From the NCBI RefSeq assembly GCF_026151205.1, contig NC_087083.1, positions 10,848,944 to 10,912,943 on the forward strand: 64,000 bases of DNA, written 5' to 3'. Positions 25,201-33,503 of the stretch are shown here, piece by piece. Position 1 is the stretch's first letter. Every line of letters starts with the position of its first letter. The translations under genes were made by a program, and so were the position numbers. The notes under the pieces were generated by a model that was not told the origin of the DNA, did not search any database, and saw only the letters and a list, made by a program, of their open reading frames with translations. The stretch is from Bolinopsis microptera. Taxonomy: Eukaryota; Ctenophora; Tentaculata; Lobata; Bolinopsidae.

Positions 25201-28200
25201 TGCATCCTGCTCTCTCCAGCTAACGGATTCTTCAGGTACATACACAATTCACTAGTCTAGATTATAGACTAGTTTATAGTCTAGAAACGTGTTTATATAC
25301 AGCCTACTACTGTACTGGATTCCAACGACCATCTCCACACAAGTGACCATTTCCACACACGTGACCATCTCCACACGCGTGACCATCTCCACACACGTGA
25401 CCATCTCCTCACACGTGACCATCTCCACACACGTGACCATTTCCACACACGTGACCATCTCCACACACGTGACCATATCCACACACGTGACCATCTCCAC
25501 ACACGTGACCATATCCACACACGTGACCATCTCCACACACGTGACCATCTCCTCACACGTGACCATCTCCACACGCGTGACCATCTCCACACACGTGACC
25601 ATCTCCTCACACGTGACCATCTCCACACACGTGACCATCTCTCCCCAGGTTCAGTCAGAAGCTGAATCACGGAGGGTGGATGCACTGTATTACAGCCAGG
25701 AGTCTCCGTCCAGATAGTGCTGATCAGGGTTCTCTACAGGGGTTTCCTCTTCTCCTCCATGTCTTGAAGGGACACACCCGCCTGTCTGAGGTTTATTGTT
25801 ATTTCAGGACCTTTTTACAAGCTTTTTGTCTTTTTTTGCAAATTTTCTGGTTTATCTAGTGTTATATTTAATTAATTAATTTGATTGGTTTATTCTATCT
25901 AATTTCTCAGTTCTCCACGTACTCCATGAAGCTGTACACGTGGCTTCTCTCCTTAATGCTCAATATGGACCATCCTCCGTCCTCCCTCTCCAACGAGTAT
26001 AACCTCGACAAAACTTTCTCTAAACAAAGTTAGCGTTGTTTATTATAAAATCTTACAAAATAAATGTTTTTAATGACAAAATCTTACAAAGTTAGCGTTT
26101 TTTAATTATAAAACCTTCTCCGAACAAAGTTAATTTGAATTATGTCTTATCAAATTGTCTTTGAAATTAAAATTTGTTTTAACAACCTGATAATATGATT
26201 ATGGCGAATCTTTTCTAAATTCAATTTTTGATAGAGAAGATATTGCATCTTTATAGACCGAATATCGAGACAGTGCCTCAATTGGAAGATTATGTTTCTC
26301 CTTAATAAGTTAATAGGGCCTATAATAGACGGCTTATTTGCAGCATATTTGAGTTTTTAAAGTTTTCTCTTTCAGTTTTTTAAGTGCTGTTTTACATTTC
26401 AGTTTTAACCACTGTTACCAGTTTCAGGAGGAGTACTAAACAAAGACCCGTTAGTGGTAGTCTTATCGCTTCTCAGGGACGATATTGACGATGTTAGTGC
26501 CGGTTTTTATGTTTATACGTGACACTCAAATAAACTTAAAGACTTACAAAAAGAAACTCCGCGTTACTTTTATATTTTCATTTACAAACAAGTTTATAGA
26601 ACAATTATTTCATTATTTTTGTGTGTTAGATTTTAGAATAATTAGTATTTAAGGATAGCTTTTTAGGCATTTAGTTTCAAACAGAAACTAAATGGTGAAA
26701 TAATTACACTAGTGTCGGATAAAATTAAAAATAAGGATCAAAATAACACTCCTCTAATCAGCACGAAATACTCTCTAATAACAATAAAACCCTCAGGGCG
26801 GATTTGAAGCAGTAGTACGATATCTGACTAATCTTTATCTAAATGAGCCTCTAACTGAACCTGTTTATATCGCCCTAATAGACCTTATCATCGCACTCTT
26901 GTGGGCACCGGTCTGTATATTTTAACAATCAATTAGTTAATTAATTAACGATCAATTAGTTAATAAATTAACGTTCAATTATTTTATTAATTAACGATCA
27001 ATTAGTTAATTAATTAACGATCAATTAGTTAATTAATTAACGATCAATTACTTTATTAATTACCGATTAAGTTATTTAACTCTTACGTGTATACCTAGTA
27101 TGGTCCAGTCGTGATGTAAATTATCGATTTAAAAAAGCCGAAATCATCATATTTTGTTGGTTATAAAATTCAATAAAGTACAATTTAACGAGTGATTAGT
27201 TAGTGATTTAATTAATTGTTAATTTTCAGTATTTGGAGCCAACCAAAGATCTGATAATAAAGAGGCAGTGTGTTCTGGACTTGATACAGGAGATACTGTT
27301 AAACGCCATGTTCAAGCAAAACTTTGATATCCTCGACATCATCCTCGAGGTAATGAAAGTGAAATTGAAAGTTGCTGATATCTTTCTGAATATTTTCAGT
27401 ACAGTTTTAAAAATTTAACAAGATGTTTTGTTTTTTCATGACCCTTTATATGAACTGGACTATTTTTGAGTCTTTGAAAACTATTAAAAAATCAGTACCA
27501 TCAATTTTATAATTAAGTTCACGAGAATTTTTCACCAAAATCAAAATATTTTATCAAAATATTAACTTTGACCAAGGCTAACTAAAAGACGATCGTTTCT
27601 CAATCTTGATTCCCAAATCAACGCCTACTTCTCTTTCAGCCCTGTGCAGTTGACTTTGGGGACTGCCTAAAGATATACCAATCTGTCTTGGTTCACCAAA
27701 CTCTTCAAAGAATACAAACTGGTGCTCCCGACGGGATCTCCACCAAGAACTTCAACAGAGCAGCTATCTTCTTCTGTAAATACACCCTCCAAAAACTCTG
27801 GCAAGGCAAACTGGGTACCTCAATCTCAATACTAAACTGTTTCTCCAAACTACGTGAGTGGATCAGCAAAGACGCAGAATCCCAAATCACCTACTGTCTC
27901 CACCGAGCAATCCTCTACTTCCTCTCCCAGACTTCCTCCTCTCTGGACCAACAGAAATCTCTCCTAAAAGTCGTCCACTTTGTGTCAGAGAACCACCGGC
28001 TCATATTTGGGCCGGGTATGTCGGACCACGAGTTTGTGATTTGTTTGTCGCACCTGCTAAGATCTCTCCAGTGTGATGGTGACTGGGGTAAGATGTTGGA
28101 GGAAGCCTCTAACTCGCTCATCTCCTGTATCAAGGAGGTACGACCTGACCTGGCTCTCTACATCGACCCTACATCTCAGATACCCCTAATGTCCGTCAGT

Positions 28201-31200
28201 AAAGCGAACAAGACCGGTATCAGCTCTCTGTTCTCTGGAAGCGAGGACAGCTCCTTTGTGCTGCAACACGAGATAGCTCCCAAACTGTTCTCCCAGATAA
28301 AGCAGCAGCAGGAGGAGGGTGACCGGACCCTGCACCAGCAGAGAAGCTCACGACGCTTCACCGGACTCCTAACCGCCCGGAGACAGGAAACACAGCTGAC
28401 TTTGTCCGTGGTAACAGCCCTGAATACGCCCTACGAGATAAACTACGCTCACAACACTCATGTCATGGTGCAGGTCTCAGATAGTCTGAGAGAGTCGGTA
28501 CACAGGACCCAGCTGCAATTCCACAGAGTGAACAGAGTGTGGGGAGAGATGCAGTTAGAGCTGACTCAGGAGCGGGGGTTGTGGGGTCCTGCTGATCCCT
28601 CTCACTTAGACCGCTGGGAATTAGACCCTATAGAGGGTCCTCATAGGACCAGAAAGCGACTCAAACAGAACTCACAGTTCTACAACGTGTTCCAACCTAA
28701 GTCTCCAGAAGAATACAAAGTTTCCAAATTGAAACAGCCCAGCAGCTCCTTCAGCAAGGAGTACCATCACTACTACGGAGTCAGAGACCGGGTCAGTTCC
28801 CTCACCACTATCAGTGGAGCCAACAAAATGTCTCAACTCATTTCCGCCAGGACTCTAGATGCTGATAACCGGTTGATGCAAGATTTCTTGTTGGAAGGAG
28901 AGAGTAAAGTATTGGTATTCCCCTGCATTCGAGTGGAGGGACTTTCAACGACCGCCTCTATTCTCTATCTGGGAAGGAAGAGTGCTTATATCATTGATGG
29001 ATATACGACAACTAAGGAGGGAGATATCATGGATGTTCAAATGTTGATGCCAGAGGAATGGTCTGAGAGATTTAAAGACATTTTGGTAGACAGTGCTAGT
29101 GTAGTGAAGAAAAACAAGGGGGCGTATAACCTGGGTTACAAAAGAATAACTGAAATAATGAAGCGAAGGTACTCTCTGCAAGAGAACGGGATGGAAGTAT
29201 TTTGTTACGGCGGAGAAAGTTATTTCCTTGTGTTTGGATCCAATCACCGGAACAAAGCCTATCACAAACTAAGATACTTGACTCCAAGCCTTACCCAGAA
29301 GTCGGACTTTGCGTCGGACGTTCTGAGCAGTGCGCGGCGCCACACTCGCGGCGACGCCACCTCCGTCTTTACCTCCTTTCGTCAGAGCAATGTGACACAC
29401 AGGTGGTCGGTTGGGGAGATCTCAAACTTCCAGTACCTCATGTACATCAATACTTTAGCGGGCAGGAGCTACAAGGATTTTATGCAGTACCCGATATTCC
29501 CCTGGGTCCTTGCTGACTACACCAGTGCCGAGCTAGATCTTTCCAACCCAGCCTCCTTCAGAGATCTTAGTAAACCTATGGGAGCACAAACCCCTGACAG
29601 ATTATCTCAGTTTGAGAAGCGGTACGCTGACTGGATAGATCCGCATGGTACGGACACCAACCCTTGCCACTACGGTACCTTCTACTCCTCTGCAATGATA
29701 ACCGCCAGCTATCTCATCAGACTGGAACCCTTTACTTCTTCATTCATTAATCTCCAAGGAGGACACTTCGACCTGGCAGACAGACTCTTCCACTCCATAG
29801 CAGACGCCTGGAACAGTGCCAGTAAGATTAACATGTGTGATGTCAGAGAGCTTATCCCAGAGTTCTTCTACCTGCCCGACTTCCTGCTTAACAAGGACAA
29901 GTTTGATTTTGGGAGGAAGCAGAACGGTAAGAAGATAGATGACGTGCTACTGCCAAAGTGGGCTAAAGGAGACCCTGCAGAGTTCATCAGACTGCACAGG
30001 GAAGCGTTAGAAAGCGACTATGTCAGCAGGAACCTCCACCTTTGGATAGACCTGATATTTGGGTACAAACAGCGAGGTGAACAAGCCAGACTTGCTCATA
30101 ACACATTCCATTGTTACTTTTACGAAGGAAACATCGATATCTCCCTCCTTACGGACCCTCTCCGCAAATCAGCCGTCAAAGGCTTCATCAACAACTTTGG
30201 ACAAGCCCCCAAGCAGATCTTCACAAGACCCCACCCTGCCCGGCAAGTAGCCTACTCGGACCTGGTTAGCAGGACCTTCCATTACAACGTGGTAAACTTG
30301 AGGCCACCTGCCCGAGAAGAACGGATCATATCCTCCGCTGTACAGCAGATAGAGAGTACAGAGAACGGGGGGACTCTGTTCGCTGGCAAGAACAAGGTTC
30401 TGGTCCCCTCCTCTACTGGCTACAACTACTACTTTACCTGGGGTCTACCTGATAACTCACTTTTACTTGGGGCTGTCGACGGTTAGCAAGTCACATTTTT
30501 ACTTTCAACCAACTTTCTCAGCTTGAATTTTTAATATCAACCTTCTTGACAAAGAACTACTAACCTAGTTTAAAATGCTTATTATAAAGGTTAAGTCATG
30601 TATTTTAACAACTCAAGGAACACAACTTAATGCGTTACCACCCTGAGCAAGTAAACTAGTGCACGTGTTATATTCTAACCACCCTGCGCACTAGGTAAAC
30701 TAGTGCACGTGTACGAGGAACTAGAAAAGCAGCGAGTAGTGTGCGCGATCTGTCCTGACTCGGAAACCTTGCTGGTGGGCGGTGAAGACAGCTACATCAG
30801 TGTCTACTCCCACACCCTCTCCCGGACTAAAGAGCCGGGTTTATCGCTCCAGCGCAAGTTACTGGGGCACACTCATCTGGTGTCCTGCATGAGCTCCTCA
30901 CATAATCACAGGTAAACAAAATATTTATTTTCAAAATCTGTCTTTTTCGTTTTATTAAATTATATTAATATTATAAATCTAAATCTTATGATATTGTTAT
31001 TATCATAACAGTTACTGTTGTATAAGCTTAAGATTTTAAATTTGTATTCCTTACAATATAATATATTCTTTGTATTCCAGGGTGTTCGTGTCCGGGTCAC
31101 ATGACCGCACCGTTATCATCTGGGATCTTAACAAGCTTTCTTTTGTCAGGTAGAGTTATCATTGGTCACGTGTAGAGTTATCATTGGTCACGTGTACCGT

Positions 31201-33503
31201 TATCATTGGTCACGTGGTAGAGTTATCATTGGTCACGTGGTGGGATTATTTGTTATTGGCTTTATAGTGGTTAAGATATTGAAATAAGAATGCTGCACTT
31301 GATAAGCAATTTAGTATCCTTCTGAAATATTTCCACCTTATCGGACATTTGACGGACTTAGCGTGAACGGATATTAAAATGAACGCTCAAGGGGCCATCT
31401 ACTTAATATAAGTACTTAGGACCTAAATATTCCTAAATTATTATTACACTAATTCCTTGTAATTAACTGAAAATATTTCTGAATCAGGCAACTCCCCGTG
31501 CACCCCAACCCAATAACAACAGTGCACATGAACGAGGCGTCCGGAGATATAATGACCGCGGCTAAGAACTGTCTATATCTGTGGTCCATTAACGGAGAAC
31601 TAATTGCTCATACGTCCTTACCCACCAGTACGGTTATTCAGGTCAGTCCGGTTTAGTTTTGAGTAAAATGATACCATTAGGATCTCTAGATCCTTGCTGG
31701 ATTTTTAAACACACCCTCAAATAAAGCTCATCAGTACCAAACAATTATACCGCAGGATTTGTTTCTTGTTAAACTTGTTGTAATAATAAACCAGCTATCC
31801 CCGTCAGGTGTGTACACAAACGACTATAAACGAATGGGACAATAACAACGTGATAGTTTCCGGTTCCTCTGACGGTATAATCCGTATCTGGGGTGTTTTG
31901 TTCCAGCGGGGAGGCGGTGCAAACACCAGGGTGGACACCAGGGTGGACACCAGGGTAGACACCAGGGTAGACAGTGAGAAGTGGCACAAAACTCTGATTG
32001 TCAGAGCTCGGCTCACAATGTACACTTCATTCGGTAGACCTGATAACAGACAACCAGCTGAGATCACTTGCGTCAGGTAGTTTGGGACGGGGGACAAGTT
32101 AGTTGGGGGACGGGCTGGTAGGGGACGGGGGACAAGTTAGTTGGGGGACGGGTTGGTAGGGGACGGGGGACAAGTTAGTTGGGGGACGGGTTGGTAGGGG
32201 ACGGGGGACAAGTTAGTTGGGGGACGGGTTGGTAGGGGACGGGGGACAAGTTAGTTGGGGGACGGGTTGGTAGGGGACGGGGGACAAGTTAGTTGGGGGA
32301 CAAGTTAGTTGGGGGACAGGGGACAAGTTAGTTGGGGGACGGGTTGGTAGGGGACGGGGGACAAGTTAGACGGGGGACTGGGGACAAGTTGGGGGACAAG
32401 GGGACGGGTCAGTTGAGGGACAGGGGGACTGGGGACAAGTTAGTTGGGGGACAGGGGGACAAGTTAGTTGGGGGACAGGGGGACAAGTTAGTTGGGGGAC
32501 AGGTTAGTTGGGGACGGGGACGGGTCAGTTGGAGGACTGGTTAGTTAAGGACTCAGGACTAAATCAAAATGTTAATTCTAATTTTGGTTAGGTTCTCAGA
32601 AGATCACGTTAGTTTGTACGTTGGGGACTCAAGAGGAAGGGTTTTCTGTTGGTCACCTAACGATTCAACTGGTAAACAAGCTGACCACTGGGTCCTCGAC
32701 TCTGGTACGAAGGTGAGCTCACTTTAAAATAAATAAATATTTAATTTCTAACAACTATTACACGCTTCGACATTAAAACTTTAAAATATATCCAACAAAG
32801 ATGTACAACTTAATAAACTTATCGATTAACCATCAAATGAACGAAAAAGGTTATTAATTAATTTAATTAATTTGATCATCTGATTAACTTATTATCTAAT
32901 TAATCAAACATCTCATTAATTGTTAGAGTTACATGAAAGTTTTTTGAGTTAATTTAGTTTTATCTTTTGAAGTTTTGAGGACCTTTATATCTTTATATGT
33001 TTTGAGACAGCTGCCAATAAATTTCTTAGGATTGCTGTTTTGAGATATTTTGAACTTTTATATGGTTTATAATAATATTTAATTGATCACAGGAATGTGC
33101 CAGCTGTAGCGTCAGGTTCACGTTCGTGGAGAGGAGACACCACTGCAGAGATTGTGGTAAAGTGTACTGTAACACATGCAGTGACTTTTACCAGAGCATC
33201 CCACGACGTAATATCACCCACAAGGTGACTGCCTCTTTAAACTTTATATTTTTATTGGGTTTTAATTGGATCATCTGTAAGGTTTTCAGCGGGGTTTAAA
33301 CGGACTACTGATAAGTTCTTAATTTGGTTTTAAAGGATTTTTAATTTGGGCTCAAAAGTCTTTGTTGAGTCTAAGAGTCCCTCATTTACTCTCCGGTAGA
33401 ACTCCAAATACACTCGCTTTTAACATAAATAAAAGTGTGACTCTATTTACAGGTACGTGTCTGCAAGAGGTGCTACGATTCTCAGCAAGTAGCAGACAGT
33501 TAA
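1267..33503 (+). CDS. WDFY3-like: WDFY3/ALFY-like BEACH-WD40-FYVE protein, 3' 28 exons (5' end outside window)
   Basis: Very large scaffold protein; the family (WDFY3/ALFY) acts as an autophagy adaptor that binds PI3P through FYVE. Exons inferred from splice signals and matching phases: 1267-1491, 2614-2729, 3339-3446, 3681-3776, 4215-4319, 4824-4935, 5093-5239, 5505-5662, 22064-22202, 22665-22798, 23280-23366, 23932-24071, 24288-24429, 24570-24730, 25098-25235, 25649-25790, 25911-26028, 26428-26492, 26797-26910, 27230-27349, 27640-30481, 30695-30911, 31081-31149, 31488-31641, 31808-32076, 32592-32712, 33093-33224, 33453-33503. They encode about 2140 residues ending in TAA. Human WDFY3 is about 3500 residues, so roughly the first 1400 are upstream of the window. 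Order: ConA-like lectin, helical repeats, PH-BEACH, WD40, FYVE. The FYVE separates it from NBEA/LRBA. The acceptor of the 3681 exon (AAG) and the identity of the first four exons are the least certain parts. Confidence 0.9.
1496..2600. repeat. 12-bp intron minisatellite (CCCTAGTTACCA)n carrying exon-tail copies
   Basis: Two blocks (about 1496-1858 and 2020-2600) of a 12-bp unit fill the intron after exon 1267-1491. The last 26 coding bases of that exon plus its GTACTG donor recur inside the array, with donor GT at 1677 and 1855 besides the true one at 1492. Spacing is 185 and 178 bp. The repeat unit therefore includes a splice junction. Confidence 0.9.
4320..4812. repeat. ~11-bp minisatellite starting at the splice donor
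   Basis: Degenerate copies of AGTAACTCCTT and AGTAACACCTT fill the whole intron between exons 4215-4319 and 4824-4935. The array starts with the donor itself (GTAACCTTAGTAAC). Confidence 0.88.
4824..5662 (+). CDS. ConA-like lectin (LamG-type) module of the WDFY3-like gene
   Basis: Three consecutive exons (4824-4935, 5093-5239, 5505-5662) encode a jelly-roll module of the kind found before the armadillo region in BEACH proteins. Seen: [13 protein letters not shown] at its start, an [15 protein letters not shown] strand pair, and GPSYVGN at the end. The last motif resembles the GPxYVG motif that closes this domain in WDFY3 and neurobeachin homologues. The 4215-4319 exon ([15 protein letters not shown]) probably forms the first strands. 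Phases 1 and 1 join cleanly. The family role is thought to be protein interaction; no ligand can be inferred here. Confidence 0.85.
5300..5498. repeat. 10-bp minisatellite (ATGCTAAAAC)n
   Basis: About 18 imperfect copies run up to the acceptor of exon 5505-5662. The final unit changes into ATGCTACGTCCCAG, the acceptor. Confidence 0.88.
7284..7629 (+). repeat. AGCGCT-rich repeat element, left part
   Basis: Starts with a stretch (GGTTCTTTTGCGATAGTC) that recurs inverted near 21685-21710. Then come about five 20-bp units built on CGACAACTAGCGCTGGATGG, followed by units with CTAGCGCTGGCCAGCGCAA and AAAATCAAATATTTGCGATA. The self-complementary AGCGCT core lets the units pair with one another. The element is split at 7629 by the solo LTR and continues at 8642. 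Confidence 0.75.
7630..8641. mobile_element. Solo LTR (1012 bp) with 5-bp target duplication
   Basis: Begins TGTAAGA and ends TCTTACA, a perfect 7-bp inverted terminus with the TG...CA ends of LTR retrotransposons. It is flanked on both sides by TATAA (7625-7629 and 8642-8646). A TATA-like TTTATATAAAGG lies near 7710. No internal coding region follows, so the rest was probably lost by LTR-LTR recombination. It interrupts the AGCGCT repeat element, so it is younger than that element. Superfamily (Gypsy, BEL or Copia) cannot be told from the LTR alone. Confidence 0.8.
8642..8825 (+). repeat. AGCGCT-rich repeat element, right part
   Basis: Continues the element cut by the solo LTR: GTCAGCTAGCGCTGGCTAGC, GCCAGCGCAATATA and the AAATATTTGC motif recur. 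It is followed directly by a half foldback arm at 8826. Confidence 0.65.
8826..8890 (+). mobile_element. Half copy of the foldback element
   Basis: Matches the first 60 or so bases of the foldback at 37680 (GACCAAAACCCATAATCATG, then AGTGAACCGCTGCC). No second arm is present. Confidence 0.75.
9831..10049. repeat. Long perfect hairpin in the 3' flank of the GPCR gene
   Basis: Bases 9831-9859 and 10021-10049 are perfect 29-bp inverted copies (CAGAATTGTAATCAGCTTGA at the core), with partial pairing further in. The hairpin lies about 200 bp after the GPCR stop codon, so it would sit in the 3' UTR if the transcript extends that far. It could instead be a small MITE. Confidence 0.75.
10254..13911 (-). 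CDS. LDLa-repeat rhodopsin-type GPCR, nested antisense in a WDFY3-like intron
   Basis: Two exons: 13663-13911 (5' side open) and 10254-13594, joined by a 68-bp intron (13595-13662; donor GTAAAG, acceptor CCCCCAG, phase 1). The join completes an LDLa module, [20 protein letters not shown]. Several more LDLa-type modules follow, some degenerate ([54 protein letters not shown]). Seven membrane segments lie at about residues 665-1040 of exon 2, ending with the TM7 motif NPIIYHY. TM2-TM3 ([12 protein letters not shown], then [14 protein letters not shown]) resembles LGR/relaxin-receptor and molluscan GRL101 types, but no leucine-rich repeats are seen. The DRY motif is replaced by LRAI. Extracellular loop 2 is about 110 residues, far longer than usual. 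No signal peptide is visible, so one or more 5' exons are missing. Ligand unknown. Confidence 0.88.
14994..15240 (+). mobile_element. tRNA-derived SINE
   Basis: The head resembles a tRNA with an A box (TAGCGCAGTTGG) and a B box (GGTTCAAATCC). A weak acceptor stem forms between GGCCAG and CTGGTC. About 160 bp of unrelated body follow, ending near a short A-run. The anticodon arm is not convincing, so I call this a SINE and not a working tRNA. Confidence 0.7.
15446..15541. repeat. 15-bp minisatellite (GACAATTGACCCCCC)n
   Basis: Six near-identical units in the large intron. It starts after a non-repetitive GGGCGACAATTG. Confidence 0.88.
15610..15884 (+). pseudogene. 3' remnant of a LINE reverse-transcriptase ORF
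   Basis: An open frame ending in TAA at 15882-15884 reads [20 protein letters not shown], a typical C-terminal tail of non-LTR retrotransposon polymerases (W..LGH..R). Upstream the frame is closed by stops near 15600. No RT catalytic motifs remain. It is a 5'-truncated fragment of a family different from the LINE at 41105. Confidence 0.7.
16370..16440. repeat. 10-bp minisatellite (GGCGGACATT)n
   Basis: Seven units with T/A variation. The GGACAT core is shared with the dispersed CGGAC motif clusters elsewhere in the window. Confidence 0.8.
16572..16929 (-). mobile_element. MITE, Harbinger-like, copy 1
   Basis: About 358 bp, the inverted counterpart of the copy at 37189-37539. Shared internal blocks include ATATCACGTGATCGAGACAG, CGCCAATATCTCGTCAGGGG and several CCCTAA repeats. 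Its end reads TGTAGAGTGAT next to TAA. The left terminus carries a 2-base insertion. Confidence 0.8.
17918..18150 (-). mobile_element. MITE copy 2, truncated
   Basis: Shares ACCCTAACGAGAAATTAGA, ATATCACGTGATCGAGACAG and CGCCAATATCTTGCCAGGGG with the other copies. Both termini are missing or scrambled. Confidence 0.7.
18577..19685 (+). mobile_element. 1.1-kb TIR element carrying a FLYWCH-finger ORF
   Basis: Bounded by perfect 18-bp inverted repeats (GGACAACTGAACCCAATT at 18577-18594; its complement at 19668-19685). Further copies of ACAACTGAACCC lie inside the left end (about 18668, 18717, 18740) and an inverted one lies near 19580. Subterminal arrays of this kind are typical transposase-binding sites. 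There is no transposase ORF. A matching solo end occurs at 1180-1197, so the family is mobile. Superfamily uncertain; Mutator-like is plausible because FLYWCH fingers occur in such elements. Confidence 0.75.
19096..19572 (+). CDS. FLYWCH zinc-finger protein of the TIR element
   Basis: Open frame of up to 158 residues; a likely ATG is at 19132 ([18 protein letters not shown]). It contains a FLYWCH-type zinc finger of about 65 residues: [17 protein letters not shown], then [15 protein letters not shown] and the distal HSH, giving the C2H2 zinc ligands. FLYWCH fingers bind DNA. A charged helical stretch ([20 protein letters not shown]) follows. The frame is the only substantial coding content of the element, so it may be an accessory DNA-binding protein or a domesticated remnant of a larger transposase. 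Upstream exons are possible. Confidence 0.6.
   Translation: MAQERWWSQYRIMVVFSKYISGQRGAQLLLDADGFFYNRRKDRDTPTTSTWSCQKYRIKKCPAYVFLDHGDQSLASGAKPHSHDPDNLVAEKAEFIAELKRKAADQHLSATQHLLTEALSTSPSEINVVLPKLESLARIVQRSRADKSGDHSEAPTDF
20132..20985 (-). mobile_element. 854-bp TIR element with a second FLYWCH ORF
   Basis: Perfect 17-bp inverted ends (CGTACTGTAGTGCGACA at 20132-20148; complement at 20969-20985). TAGTGCGAC units are repeated in both orientations over 20140-20290 and 20850-20970. This matches the architecture of the neighbour at 18577, but the terminal sequence is unrelated. There is no transposase. Confidence 0.72.
20297..20521 (-). CDS. Short FLYWCH-like ORF inside the 854-bp element
   Basis: 74 residues from an ATG at 20521. 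[20 protein letters not shown] followed by TYWRC fits the first half of a FLYWCH finger. The second cysteine and the HxH ligands are missing or frameshifted, so the finger is incomplete. A TATATAAGG box lies about 40-50 bp upstream on the same strand (near 20562), suggesting a promoter. Confidence 0.5.
   Translation of the reverse strand: MSSSIIFISGRTTGSRNVIHDGYRYCLDKKRDDKTYWRCTEFALHSAYSPERHRLIMKPSWMSSLHLESTLNLS
21035..21200 (+). mobile_element. Half copy of the foldback element
   Basis: About 165 bp matching the left arm and loop of the element at 37680-38011, including GAGAATGAAATCGGTCGCTC and the CATTCACGGCTTACG loop. The right arm is absent. Confidence 0.78.
21385..21712 (-). repeat. AGCGCT-rich repeat element, second copy
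   Basis: Inverted relative to 7284-8825. TAGCGCTGGATAGCGCTGGC units are followed by GACAACTAGCGCTGGATGGC units, and it ends in GACTATCGTAAAAGAACC. Confidence 0.72.
22321..22660. repeat. 20-bp minisatellite (AACAATAACAACACTAAAAT)n
   Basis: About 17 units fill most of the intron between exons 22064-22202 and 22665-22798 and end at its acceptor (ATAACCAG). Confidence 0.92.
23150..23275. repeat. 8-bp minisatellite (TTAATAAC)n
   Basis: About 15 units running directly into the acceptor TTGTCAG of exon 23280-23366. Confidence 0.92.
24040..24275. repeat. Minisatellite copying the tail and donor of exon 23932-24071
   Basis: The exon end TGTATCTACAACTTAGTTA plus its GTTAGT donor and a TTTCACTTTCACTT tract recur four times, with donor-like sites at 24072 and about 24118, 24162 and 24220. 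CACTTT microsatellite follows to the next acceptor. Confidence 0.88.
24679..24965. repeat. 92-bp repeat copying the tail and donor of exon 24570-24730
   Basis: Three copies with period 92: donors at 24731 (true), 24823 and 24915, each preceded by GATATGGACAATGATTTCAG. The unit holds about 50 coding bases plus the first 40 intron bases. Because 92 is not a multiple of three, use of a downstream donor would shift the frame. Confidence 0.93.
25327..25645. repeat. 18-bp minisatellite (GACCATCTCCACACACGT)n
   Basis: About 17 units ending at the acceptor CTCCCCAG of exon 25649-25790. It is open in several frames only because 18 is a multiple of three. Confidence 0.93.
26925..27062. repeat. ~23-bp AT-rich repeat (TTAATTAACGATCAATTAG)n
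   Basis: About six units just after the donor of exon 26797-26910. Confidence 0.85.
27640..30481 (+). CDS. Giant 2.8-kb exon: PH-BEACH core of the WDFY3-like protein
   Basis: One exon of 2842 nt carries the end of the helical region, a PH-like domain (around [20 protein letters not shown], then SAYIIDGY) and the whole BEACH domain. BEACH hallmarks seen: [68 protein letters not shown], and [16 protein letters not shown] followed by HNTFH. The acceptor is TTTCAG at 27634-27639 and the donor is GTTAGC after 30481, phase 1. All neighbouring exons are 50-270 nt, so this exon is about ten times longer than the rest. That suggests intron loss, for example by gene conversion with cDNA (inference). 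Confidence 0.93.
30695..32712 (+). CDS. WD40 exons of the WDFY3-like gene
   Basis: Five exons (30695-30911, 31081-31149, 31488-31641, 31808-32076, 32592-32712) encode beta-propeller blades C-terminal to [16 protein letters not shown] and [11 protein letters not shown] are clear WD40 D-strand signatures; [14 protein letters not shown] and [13 protein letters not shown] are two more blades. The first acceptor is TAG (30692-30694). Exon 31808-32076 contains a translated 12-bp minisatellite, four TRVD units, in a loop just after the IRIWG blade. The repeat keeps the frame, so it lengthens a surface loop and does not break the propeller. Confidence 0.9.
31150..31245. repeat. 22-bp repeat beginning at the splice donor
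   Basis: GTAGAGTTATCATTGGTCAC repeats four to five times. The first unit starts with the donor of exon 31081-31149. Confidence 0.88.
32077..32545. repeat. G-rich minisatellite filling a WD40 intron
   Basis: GGGGACAAGTTAGTTGGGGG units (38 bp higher-order, later 19-20 bp) begin at the donor GTAGTT of exon 31808-32076. The plus strand is strongly G-rich, so the RNA could form G-quadruplexes. Confidence 0.9.
33093..33503 (+). CDS. FYVE zinc finger and stop codon of the WDFY3-like gene
   Basis: Two exons (33093-33224, 33453-33503) encode a FYVE finger of about 60 residues. All eight zinc cysteines are visible: CASC, then [16 protein letters not shown], then VCKRC. The basic R(R)HHCR motif that binds phosphatidylinositol 3-phosphate is intact, so endosome or autophagosome membrane targeting is expected from the family. 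The protein ends shortly after, at TAA 33501-33503, as in WDFY3. I could not identify a convincing AATAAA in the next few hundred bases. Confidence 0.93.

Noticed and set aside
25252-25717. Overlapping 128-142 residue ORFs in three frames with MVTCVE, THVTIS and WSRVWR repeats
   Set aside because: They are translations of an 18-bp intron minisatellite; the exon border at 25649 uses a different frame.
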